Shown one piece after another: positions 1 to 6,707 of a DNA stretch of 13,553 bases. Location: positions 1 to 13,553 of the forward strand of contig JBMOJO010000088.1 of the NCBI GenBank assembly GCA_049315745.1, written 5' to 3'. The notes below the pieces were generated by a model. That model saw nothing but the letters and a program-made list of their open reading frames with translations. It made no database searches and was not told the DNA's origin. This DNA is from JADJPL01 sp049315745 (GTDB taxonomy: Bacteria; Bacteroidota; Bacteroidia; Chitinophagales; Saprospiraceae). The first letter of the stretch is position 1. Each line of letters begins with the position of its first letter. Both the position numbers and the translations under genes were made by a program.

Positions 1-63
1 GACGCGTCTCTCAGAAGAATATTCTGCCGCCGAAGGCGGCAAAAGACTTTTTACACGACCCCA
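1..63 (-). repeat. Short extragenic repeat unit, left copy
   Basis: Read on the minus strand, the unit starts with the box TGGGGTCGTG (63-54). A run like TAAAAAGTCTTTT follows, then a perfect GC hairpin (GCCGCC/GGCGGC around a 3-base loop, 26-40), an A/T-rich spacer, and TGAGAGACGCGTC (13-1). The same order of parts occurs twice in tandem on the plus strand at 13422-13533, so the two edges of the window carry the element in opposite orientation, both pointing outwards. The unit may continue to the left of the window. The family is not one I can name. It behaves like a REP or small MITE-type element. Confidence 0.75.
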
Positions 64-91
64 GGGCCCATGCTATACCAAATAAATTCCT

Positions 92-106
92 CGCGGCGAA
101 GCCGCG
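92..106. repeat. Perfect GC-rich hairpin
   Basis: CGCGGC (92-97) pairs with GCCGCG (101-106) around a GAA loop. It has the same build as the hairpin at 26-40 (6-base stem, GAA loop), so it may be a relic of another copy of the repeat or a recurrent hairpin class in this genome. No T-run follows on either strand that would make it a clear terminator. Confidence 0.5.
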
Positions 107-298
107 GCCCTCCCTTATAAACAGATATAAAAAGTCTAATCCCAACATAACCCCAAACTCGGGGAATAGTTGTACGTCCGGGCGTAAGTCTGGCCGCAAA
201 CCCCACCCGGGGCCTGCAAAAAGTGATCTCAAGCGCTATATTGACGAGCATCTCCCCGTCTGGTGACGAAAATCATAGGTAAAAAAGCATTCCTGCGA

Positions 299-306
299 TA
301 AGTTTG
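299..306 (+). promoter_or_regulatory. -7 promoter element TAAGTTTG for the redox cluster
   Basis: A perfect match to the Bacteroidota housekeeping -7 consensus TAnnTTTG. No good TTTG -33 box is seen at the usual 19-21 bases upstream. The distance from its end to the ATG at 353 (46 bases) is nearly the same as that from the rpsO -7 element to its ATG (45 bases). Transcription would start near 311-315, which argues against the TTG at 311 as start codon. Confidence 0.55.
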
Positions 307-352
307 ACTTTTGAAACAAGTCTTCTATTCAAAAGGAATAAAACAAGCGCCT

Positions 353-1978
353 ATGCCTTCCCCTGCATCCGATCTGACCCGTCCGACAGATTTATTTGAT
401 CACAGCGAAAGCACTGGGGCGACGAGGTCGAAGATACCTGTGTATAAAGATTTGCTTCCGCCCTGCAACCGCTCTTGTCCGGCTGGAGAAAATATTCAGG
501 CCTGGCTGGCAGAGGCACAAAGCGGTAATTTCTACGCTGCATTTCAAAAGCTGATTGAGGACAACCCGTTTCCTGCGATCAGCGGCAGGTTGTGCGTTCA
601 TCCCTGTGAGACCGGGTGTAACCGTACCCATATTGACGAGACGGTAAATATCCATGCGGTAGAGCGGTTTATTGGGGATAAGGCAATCGAAGCGCAGTGG
701 CAGGTAGCATATCAGGCTATCCCGACCGGGCAGCGGGTGCTGGTCGTAGGGGCGGGGCCTGCCGGGCTTTCAGCCGCCTACCATCTGACGCGGATGGGGC
801 ACGTGGTAGAGGTCTATGAGGCGCAGCAACATGCCGGTGGGCTGCTTTACTACGGAATTCCTGCTTACCGCCTCCCGCCGGAAGTCAGGGAGGCCGAAAT
901 TGGACGGCTGAAAACGATGGGTGTTGCTTTCCATTTCGGCAAAAAAGTAACGGATGTCCTCGCAGAAAAGGCGAGCGGGGGCTTTGATGCTGTTTTTCTG
1001 GGGAATGGCGCACAGGAGTGTAAGAAAGAAGCCATTCAACTGCAGGAGGCGGTACCTGTACTGGACGCTTTCAAAGTACTCTATGCCATTACAGGGGGAG
1101 CGCCCCTGCCCTTGGGGAAAAAGGTAGTCATCTATGGGGGCGGCAAGCTGGCCCTCTATCTTTCCAGGGTGATGCGCCGCCTGGGGGTGATGTCTGTGGT
1201 ATTGTACAGCGGGGATAAAAAACTTATGCCGGCTTATGACTTTGAAGCGGACGATGCCATCGCCGAGGGTATCGAAGTGCAGCTTTTGCGCAGTATCCGG
1301 CGCGTAGAAGGCAACCGGTTTATCGTAGAGGCCATGCAAGTGGACAAAGGCAGGATTATGTCAACGGGCGTTTACGAGACCCTGGAGGCGGATGCGCTTA
1401 TCCTCGCTACCGGCCAGGAAGCGGATACGGTCTTTCTGCAGGACGTACAGGAGATATCGCTGAATGCGGATGGCACCATTCAGGTTGATGAGGGCAGGAT
1501 GACGGGTCATCCCGGGATTTTTGCGGGCGGCGATGTGATCGGTGGGGAACGGGGAACGGTAATTGCGATAGGCCATGGCAGGAAAGCGGCAAAGTACATA
1601 GATGCCTTCCTGAGGGGAAAGATCGTTGAAAAGCAGGAGAAACACGGCACGGCATTGTTTCGGAAAATGCACCTTTGGTATAAAACCGAGGCACCCAAAC
1701 AGGCACAGGAAGTGTTGCCTCCCCGTATTGCGGTCAAAGGCTTTGAAGAGGTGGTGGCGGGGCTCTCATCAGGAGAGGCCCGTTATGAGGCGATGCGCTG
1801 CCTGAGCTGTGGCAACTGCTTTGAATGCGACGGCTGCTACGGGGCCTGCCCGGAGGATGCGATCATTAAGCTTGGGCCGGGCAAACGTTATAAATTCGAT
1901 TATGACGCCTGTACAGGGTGTGGGGTTTGTTTTGAACAATGCCCCTGCTATGCAATCGAAATGGTACCACAAGTCTAA
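353..1978 (+). CDS. GltD/PreT-like FAD oxidoreductase with C-terminal bis-[4Fe-4S] domain
   Basis: Likely a cytoplasmic electron-transfer flavoprotein linking NAD(P)H and iron-sulfur partners. Numbered from ATG 353 (541 residues), the N-terminal GltD-type cluster region has C38, C42, C81, C85 and C89. The FAD fold has GAGPAG at 133-138, and a second Rossmann fold has GGGKLA at 262-267. A late FAD motif FAGGD is followed by the C-terminal ferredoxin domain with C489/C492/C495/C499 and C520/C523/C526/C530, each ending in CP; C483 and C486 are extra. The usual GGGNVAMD and YRR motifs of NADPH-binding relatives read GGGKLALY and YSG, so coenzyme preference is uncertain. Start: a TTG at 311 would add 14 residues but lies at the expected transcription start, so I prefer ATG 353. 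nifJ follows 22 bases later, so the pair is probably cotranscribed. It is not a proven glutamate synthase subunit: no gltB is nearby. Confidence 0.85.
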   Translation: MPSPASDLTRPTDLFDHSESTGATRSKIPVYKDLLPPCNRSCPAGENIQAWLAEAQSGNFYAAFQKLIEDNPFPAISGRLCVHPCETGCNRTHIDETVNIHAVERFIGDKAIEAQWQVAYQAIPTGQRVLVVGAGPAGLSAAYHLTRMGHVVEVYEAQQHAGGLLYYGIPAYRLPPEVREAEIGRLKTMGVAFHFGKKVTDVLAEKASGGFDAVFLGNGAQECKKEAIQLQEAVPVLDAFKVLYAITGGAPLPLGKKVVIYGGGKLALYLSRVMRRLGVMSVVLYSGDKKLMPAYDFEADDAIAEGIEVQLLRSIRRVEGNRFIVEAMQVDKGRIMSTGVYETLEADALILATGQEADTVFLQDVQEISLNADGTIQVDEGRMTGHPGIFAGGDVIGGERGTVIAIGHGRKAAKYIDAFLRGKIVEKQEKHGTALFRKMHLWYKTEAPKQAQEVLPPRIAVKGFEEVVAGLSSGEARYEAMRCLSCGNCFECDGCYGACPEDAIIKLGPGKRYKFDYDACTGCGVCFEQCPCYAIEMVPQV

Positions 1979-1987
1979 AGGATTCTT

Positions 1988-1994
1988 AAAGGAG
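1988..1994 (+). promoter_or_regulatory. Strong Shine-Dalgarno site of nifJ
   Basis: AAAGGAG ends 6 bases before ATG 2001 and is complementary to the 16S rRNA tail over 7 bases. It settles the nifJ start against the much longer open frame that begins inside the upstream gene. Such a strong site stands out because Bacteroidota rarely use Shine-Dalgarno pairing, and the other starts in this window lack one. Confidence 0.7.
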
Positions 1995-2000
1995 CACATC

Positions 2001-5000
2001 ATGCCAGAAACGCAACCAACAAAAATCGCGATGATTGACGGCAACGAGGCCACCGCCTACACGGCGTATCGCGTCAACGAAGTCTGTGCCATTTACCCGA
2101 TTACCCCGTCTTCGAATATGGCCGAGTTTGCAGATGAATGGGCGGCACGCGGAATCCGCAATATCTGGGGGGCAGTACCCGAGGTGATCGAGATGCAAAG
2201 TGAGGGCGGGGCGGCAGGTGCCGTGCATGGCGCCCTGCAGACGGGTTCCCTGACAACCACCTTCACGGCATCGCAGGGGCTTATGCTGATGCTGCCGAAC
2301 ATGTTTAAAATAGCAGGGGAACTCACCCCCGCGGTCTTTCATATCGCGGCCCGCTCACTGGCTGCCCAGGGGCTGTCAATTTTTGGCGACCACCAGGACG
2401 TCATGGCTGCCCGTTCGACAGGCTTTGCGATGTTGAGTGCGGCGAGTGTACAGGAAGCGCATGATTTTGCCCTTATCGCCCAGGCGGCCACCTTGCACGC
2501 TAAAGTGCCTTTCCTGCATTTTTTCGACGGTTTTCGTACCTCGCATGAGGTAAACAAGGTGACTTTGCTGGGCGAGGAACAAATTCGGGAAATGATCCCG
2601 GATGCCGAAGTATTCGAGCATCGGAAAAGGGCGATGAACCCCGATCATCCGTTTATACGGGGTACTGCCCAAAACCCGGATGTATATTTTCAGGGCCGCG
2701 AAACGGTCAATCCTTTTTACCAGGCAACACCGGAAATCGTGGAGGGGGTGATGGAGAAGTTTGCCGCAGTAACGGGGAGGCATTACCGGCTTTTTGAATA
2801 TACCGGCGATCCAGAGGCCGATCGCGTACTCGTCATTATGGGGTCCGGCGGCGAAACCGCCGCAGAAACTGCCCTGGCGCTAAATGCACAGGGAGAGAAG
2901 ACGGGCGTCGTCCAGGTGCGCTTGTACCGGCCTTTTTCAGCAGGGCATTTCATAGCGGCCCTGCCTTCGACGGTTCGCTCTGTCGTCGTTCTGGACAGGA
3001 CCAAAGAGCCGGGGGCCGCTGCAGAACCACTTTTTCAGGACGTGATGTCGGCGCTGGTGCTATCCGCGCAAAGTGGTGCAATTAAACAGATACCCGGGCT
3101 TTTCGGGGGGCGTTACGGGCTATCTTCCAAGGAATTTACCCCGGCCATGGTCAAGGCGGTATTTGATGAACTTAAAAGGCCACAACCCAAAACGCAGTTT
3201 ACTGTCGGCATCAACGATGATGTGTCATTTCTGAGTCTGGAGTATGATCCGGCCTTTTCCCTCGACGAGTCTAAATGGACGCAGGCGATGTTTTTTGGCC
3301 TGGGCGCGGATGGTACTGTCGGGGCCAATAAGAACAGCATCAAGATTATCGGTGAGAATACCGGCCTGTTTGCACAGGGGTACTTCGTGTATGATTCGAA
3401 GAAATCTGGGGCCAGGACAGTATCCCATCTGCGTTTCGGCCCCCAACCGATCCGTGCGCCCTACCTGTTGCACCAGGCTGATTTTATCGCCTGCCATCAA
3501 TTTAACTTCATCCGGAAAGTTGAGATGCTCCGCCGTGCCAAAGTGGGGGGTACATTTTTACTCAACAGCCCTCACCCCCCTGAGGAGGTCTGGGATAGAC
3601 TCCCGGCACATGTTCAGCAGGCTATCCTGTATAAGAAGCTGAGGTTTTACGTCATTGACGCTACCTCGGTGGCGCGGGAGAACGGCATGGGCACGCGCAT
3701 CAACACCATTATGCAAACCTGTTTTTTCGCACTCTCCGGAGTGCTGCCGAAACAGGAGGCAATCGCACAGATCAAACGCGCCATTGAAAAAACCTATAGA
3801 AAAAAGGGAAAATCGGTGGTGGAAAAGAATTTTCAGGCGGTAGATGCCACGCTTGACCATTTATATGAAGTAAGCATTTCGGGGAAAGTTACGGCAAAGG
3901 GGCTAACGGAGGCGGTCGTACCTTCCGCGGCGCCCCGTTTTGTTCAGGAGGTCACGTCGTTGATGATGTCCGACCGGGGCGATGAGCTGCCGGTGAGCAA
4001 AATCCCTTTTGATGGTACTTTTCCCAGCGGCACGACGAAATGGGAAAAGCGCAACATCAGCGAGCAAGTGGCCATCTGGGAGCCCGATTTATGTATCCAA
4101 TGCGGCAACTGCGCATTTGTGTGCCCACATGGCGTGATCAGGGCCAAATTTTTCAACGAGGGTTTTTTGGAATCCGCACCGGAAGGGTATCAAACGGCCC
4201 CGATCAATGCCCGGGGCTTCCCGGAAACCAGGTACGCATTACAGGTTTATCTGGAGGACTGCACCGGATGTGCGCTTTGTGTGGAGGCTTGCCCGGCAAC
4301 AGAACCCCGGGACCGCTCGCGCAAGGCGATCAATATGGGGGATAAAACGCCGATCCTTGAACAAGCGCGCGCGCATATCCATTTCTTCGAGGCTATTCCG
4401 TGGAATGACCGCGCCAAGGTCAATTTTTCCATCGTCCACGGCGCACAATTCCTTGAGCCATTGTTCGAGTTTTCGGGGGCCTGCGCCGGATGTGGGGAAA
4501 CGCCCTATATCAAACTGCTCACGCAACTTTTTGGCGACCGTCTGCTGGTCGCCAACGCAACCGGCTGCTCTTCGATTTTTGGGGGCAACCTTCCTACCAC
4601 GCCCTGGGCAGTCAACAGCGAGGGCAGAGGCCCGAGTTGGTCGAATTCCCTGTTTGAGGACAATGCAGAGTTTGGCCTTGGTATGCGTATTACCGCCGAC
4701 AAACAGATGGAATATGCCGGGATGTTGCTCCAGAAGTTGGCGCCGCTGATTGGCGAAGCGCTGGTAGATGCGATTATGGGCGCCCACCAGGTGAACGAGT
4801 CCGAAATTCAGGAACAGCATCAGCGGGTGGAGGTACTGCGGCAGCGCCTTTCACAGATCGAAGACCCCGAGGCCCGCCGCCTGGAATCCGTGGCCGGCCA
4901 GTTGGTACGCCGCAGTGTCTGGCTGGTCGGTGGCGATGGCTGGGCTTACGATATCGGGTATGGCGGGTTGGACCACGCGCTGGCTACAGGGCGCAACATC

Positions 5001-5579
5001 AACATCCTGGTGTTGGATACCGAGGTTTATTCCAATACCGGCGGTCAGATGTCGAAAGCTACGCCTACGGCAGCAGCGGCAAAATTCGCTGCCGCGGGCA
5101 AACGGGTGGGCAAAAAAGATCTGGCGATGCAGGCGATCTCGTATGGAAATGTTTATGTAGCCCGGGTCGCCTTTGGGGCAAACCCCCAACAGACCCTCCT
5201 CGCCATACGCGAGGCAGAAGCCTATGACGGCCCGTCCCTGGTCCTCGCCTACAGCCATTGTATCGCGCACGGAATCAATATGCAGGAAGGCCTCGACCAA
5301 CAGCGCAGGGCAGTGGACAGCGCATACTGGCCACTGCTGCGGTATAACCCGGAACTCCGCAAGAAGGGCAAGAACCCTTTTATCCTCGACGCACCGCGCC
5401 CAACAATCGCCCTCAGGGATTATGCCTATAAAGAAATGCGCTATCGCCAATTGACCCTCTCCAACCCCGCCGAAGCGGAGGAGCTGATGAAACTGGCCCA
5501 GGAGCTCGTCAACCTGCGCTGGAAAACCTACGAGGAAATGGCAACAAAAACCGCTTCAGACTTTACCCCGATAGCTTAA
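2001..5579 (+). CDS. nifJ: Pyruvate:ferredoxin (flavodoxin) oxidoreductase
   Basis: Oxidises pyruvate and CoA to acetyl-CoA and CO2, giving electrons to ferredoxin or flavodoxin (reversible in some organisms). The 1192-residue protein has all core PFOR domains in one chain. The N-terminal substrate region has YPITPSS (T35), E68 and R118, matching the Desulfovibrio africanus residues T31, E64 and R114 as I recall them. The gamma-like domain follows. The bicluster ferredoxin domain has C698/C701/C704/C708 and C754/C757/C760/C764. The TPP domain has the proximal cluster cysteines C828, C831, C856 and C1087, GDG at 978-980 and a SNTGGQ motif near 1011-1016. Spacing to the D. africanus enzyme is constant (+4 early, +16 late). 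The chain ends where that enzyme's C-terminal domain VII would begin, so this extension is absent. It lies between a GltD-like and a DHOD-like gene. Confidence 0.97.
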   Translation: MPETQPTKIAMIDGNEATAYTAYRVNEVCAIYPITPSSNMAEFADEWAARGIRNIWGAVPEVIEMQSEGGAAGAVHGALQTGSLTTTFTASQGLMLMLPNMFKIAGELTPAVFHIAARSLAAQGLSIFGDHQDVMAARSTGFAMLSAASVQEAHDFALIAQAATLHAKVPFLHFFDGFRTSHEVNKVTLLGEEQIREMIPDAEVFEHRKRAMNPDHPFIRGTAQNPDVYFQGRETVNPFYQATPEIVEGVMEKFAAVTGRHYRLFEYTGDPEADRVLVIMGSGGETAAETALALNAQGEKTGVVQVRLYRPFSAGHFIAALPSTVRSVVVLDRTKEPGAAAEPLFQDVMSALVLSAQSGAIKQIPGLFGGRYGLSSKEFTPAMVKAVFDELKRPQPKTQFTVGINDDVSFLSLEYDPAFSLDESKWTQAMFFGLGADGTVGANKNSIKIIGENTGLFAQGYFVYDSKKSGARTVSHLRFGPQPIRAPYLLHQADFIACHQFNFIRKVEMLRRAKVGGTFLLNSPHPPEEVWDRLPAHVQQAILYKKLRFYVIDATSVARENGMGTRINTIMQTCFFALSGVLPKQEAIAQIKRAIEKTYRKKGKSVVEKNFQAVDATLDHLYEVSISGKVTAKGLTEAVVPSAAPRFVQEVTSLMMSDRGDELPVSKIPFDGTFPSGTTKWEKRNISEQVAIWEPDLCIQCGNCAFVCPHGVIRAKFFNEGFLESAPEGYQTAPINARGFPETRYALQVYLEDCTGCALCVEACPATEPRDRSRKAINMGDKTPILEQARAHIHFFEAIPWNDRAKVNFSIVHGAQFLEPLFEFSGACAGCGETPYIKLLTQLFGDRLLVANATGCSSIFGGNLPTTPWAVNSEGRGPSWSNSLFEDNAEFGLGMRITADKQMEYAGMLLQKLAPLIGEALVDAIMGAHQVNESEIQEQHQRVEVLRQRLSQIEDPEARRLESVAGQLVRRSVWLVGGDGWAYDIGYGGLDHALATGRNINILVLDTEVYSNTGGQMSKATPTAAAAKFAAAGKRVGKKDLAMQAISYGNVYVARVAFGANPQQTLLAIREAEAYDGPSLVLAYSHCIAHGINMQEGLDQQRRAVDSAYWPLLRYNPELRKKGKNPFILDAPRPTIALRDYAYKEMRYRQLTLSNPAEAEELMKLAQELVNLRWKTYEEMATKTASDFTPIA

Positions 5580-5637
5580 GGCCTTCCCTGTTTTCGGCAG
5601 CAAGTATATCTGCGCAAACGCTTAAACAAATACCGCT

Positions 5638-6633
5638 ATGGATTTTCGCACAAAGTATATGGGTCTTTCCCTTCGTTCCCCACTTGTCGTCTCGGCATGC
5701 CCTCTTTCGGAAGACCTGGACAACATCCTGCGCATGGAGGATGCCGGGGCCGGCGCTGTGGTCTTGTTTTCACTTTTCGAAGAGCAAATCCGCATGGAGG
5801 AGATGGCACGCGAGCAGGTACTGGCGTCCACGTCGAACCTGTTTGCAGAGGCGCAAGGGTATTTCCCGGGCCTGGAGGACTACCATTTCGGGGCAGAGCA
5901 ATACCTGGAGCACATCCGGGTAGCGAAGGAGCGTACCAGGATACCGATTATTGCCAGTCTGAACGGAATTACTCCGGAGGGCTGGGCAACTTTTGCCCAC
6001 GATATTGAAGCTGCCGGCGCGGATGGCCTGGAAGTCAATATTTTCTACATTCCCGCGGATATCCGCCTGAGCGCGGAAGCTGTAGAACAGCGCTATCTCG
6101 ATATTATGCGGATTTTGAAAAGTACGGTCCGTATCCCGGTAGCCGTAAAGTTGAACCCCTACTTCAGCGCTATGGGTAATATGGCATTTCGCATGGCGGA
6201 TGCGGGCGCAGATGCACTGGTGCTGTTTAACCGCTTTTACCAGCCGGACTTCGACATCGAGCGCTTACAGGTGTTGTCCGACCTGCAGTACAGTGCTGCC
6301 AGTGAAATCCGCCTCCCTTTACTTTGGCTGGCGATTTTATATGGAAAAGTGCCCGTTTCCCTGGCAGCTACGACAGGTGTCCAGGGGGCGGAAGAAGCGA
6401 TTAAGTACCTGCTTGCCGGTGCCGACGTGGTAATGACCGCTTCGACGCTTTATAAACATGGTATAGGCCACCTGCGAACCATGCACAAAGATATAATGGA
6501 ATGGATGCGGCGAAAAGGCTTTGATTCCGTCGAAGCATTCAGGGCGGTGATGAGCCAGCGAAATATTTCGGACCCCTCGGCTTATGAGCGGGCCAACTAT
6601 ATCCATATCGTCGGATCGGAGAAAAATCGTTGA
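5638..6633 (+). CDS. Dihydroorotate dehydrogenase-like FMN protein, catalytic loop altered
   Basis: A 331-residue TIM-barrel flavoprotein of the DHOD/PreA superfamily. Visible family parts are the N-terminal SPLVVSACP segment (14-22), the FMN-contacting VKLNP (170-174, K171), and the C-terminal phosphate-binding stretch around TTGVQG (245-250) followed by AGADVV (260-265). The loop that in DHOD and dihydropyrimidine dehydrogenase reads N-x-S-C-P-N/H reads N134-I-F-Y-I-P139, so the catalytic Cys/Ser and the following substrate-binding residues are missing. A true pyrimidine reaction is therefore unlikely. There is no C-terminal ferredoxin domain, unlike PreA. It starts 58 bases after nifJ with no clear terminator or promoter between, so cotranscription is likely. 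Its likely role is as an electron-transfer or regulatory partner of PFOR and the GltD-like protein; this is inference. Confidence 0.88.
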   Translation: MDFRTKYMGLSLRSPLVVSACPLSEDLDNILRMEDAGAGAVVLFSLFEEQIRMEEMAREQVLASTSNLFAEAQGYFPGLEDYHFGAEQYLEHIRVAKERTRIPIIASLNGITPEGWATFAHDIEAAGADGLEVNIFYIPADIRLSAEAVEQRYLDIMRILKSTVRIPVAVKLNPYFSAMGNMAFRMADAGADALVLFNRFYQPDFDIERLQVLSDLQYSAASEIRLPLLWLAILYGKVPVSLAATTGVQGAEEAIKYLLAGADVVMTASTLYKHGIGHLRTMHKDIMEWMRRKGFDSVEAFRAVMSQRNISDPSAYERANYIHIVGSEKNR

Positions 6634-6656
6634 TTTTCTGACGAAAAATCCTTTTT
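6621..6656 (+). terminator. Possible terminator at the end of the redox cluster
   Basis: GATTTT (6632-6637) pairs with AAAATC (6645-6650), directly followed by CTTTTT (6651-6656). The first arm can instead pair with GAAAAATC at 6621-6628. The stem is A/T-rich and short and overlaps the stop codon of the DHOD-like gene, so strength is doubtful. Position, between the cluster and the promoter of the next gene, is right for a terminator. Confidence 0.35.
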
Positions 6657-6684
6657 GGCAGGGTGATCCACAATTTGTACTTTG
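6654..6684 (+). promoter_or_regulatory. Promoter of the HAD phosphatase gene
   Basis: A TTTG (-33 type, 6654-6657) stands 20 bases before TACTTTG (6678-6684). That resembles the Bacteroidota -7 element TAnnTTTG with one base fewer between TA and TTTG. The spacing fits the 19-21 base rule. The coding region starts 24 bases later at 6708, or 60 bases later if ATG 6744 is used. Confidence 0.45.
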
Positions 6685-6707
6685 TGCGCTGTTGTTAATC
6701 TGTCACG

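Larger units (their letters stand above)
1..352. other. Non-coding region upstream of the redox cluster
   Basis: No convincing gene lies here. Open frames on the minus strand read through hairpins and resemble no family I know. The stretch holds a 63-base repeat unit at its left edge (1-63), a perfect GC hairpin at 92-106, a 10-base inverted repeat (44-53 with 128-137), two further degenerate copies of the repeat's TGGGGTT-type box on the minus strand (146-155 and 196-205), small CCCC/GGGG stems (for example 151-154 with 161-164), and a -7 promoter element at 299-306. Confidence 0.7.

Noticed and set aside
1..13. Cloning adapter or assembly artefact because of restriction-like bases (ACGCGT, CGTCTC)
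   Set aside because: The same motif occurs inside the window at 13521-13533 within a structured natural repeat, and it is part of a longer unit at both places.
353..1978. Glutamate synthase small subunit (gltD)
   Set aside because: No large subunit is present, the protein has an added bis-[4Fe-4S] domain and altered nucleotide motifs, and it neighbours PFOR.
1809..2000. A 64-residue N-terminal extension of PFOR overlapping the upstream gene
   Set aside because: The overlap covers the ferredoxin domain of the upstream gene in another frame, and ATG 2001 has a strong ribosome-binding site and the family-type N-terminus.
3244..3642. Long alternative frames inside nifJ, such as the 132-codon plus-strand one
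   Set aside because: They are shadow frames of the clearly coding PFOR sequence with Arg-, Ser- and Cys-rich unlikely proteins.
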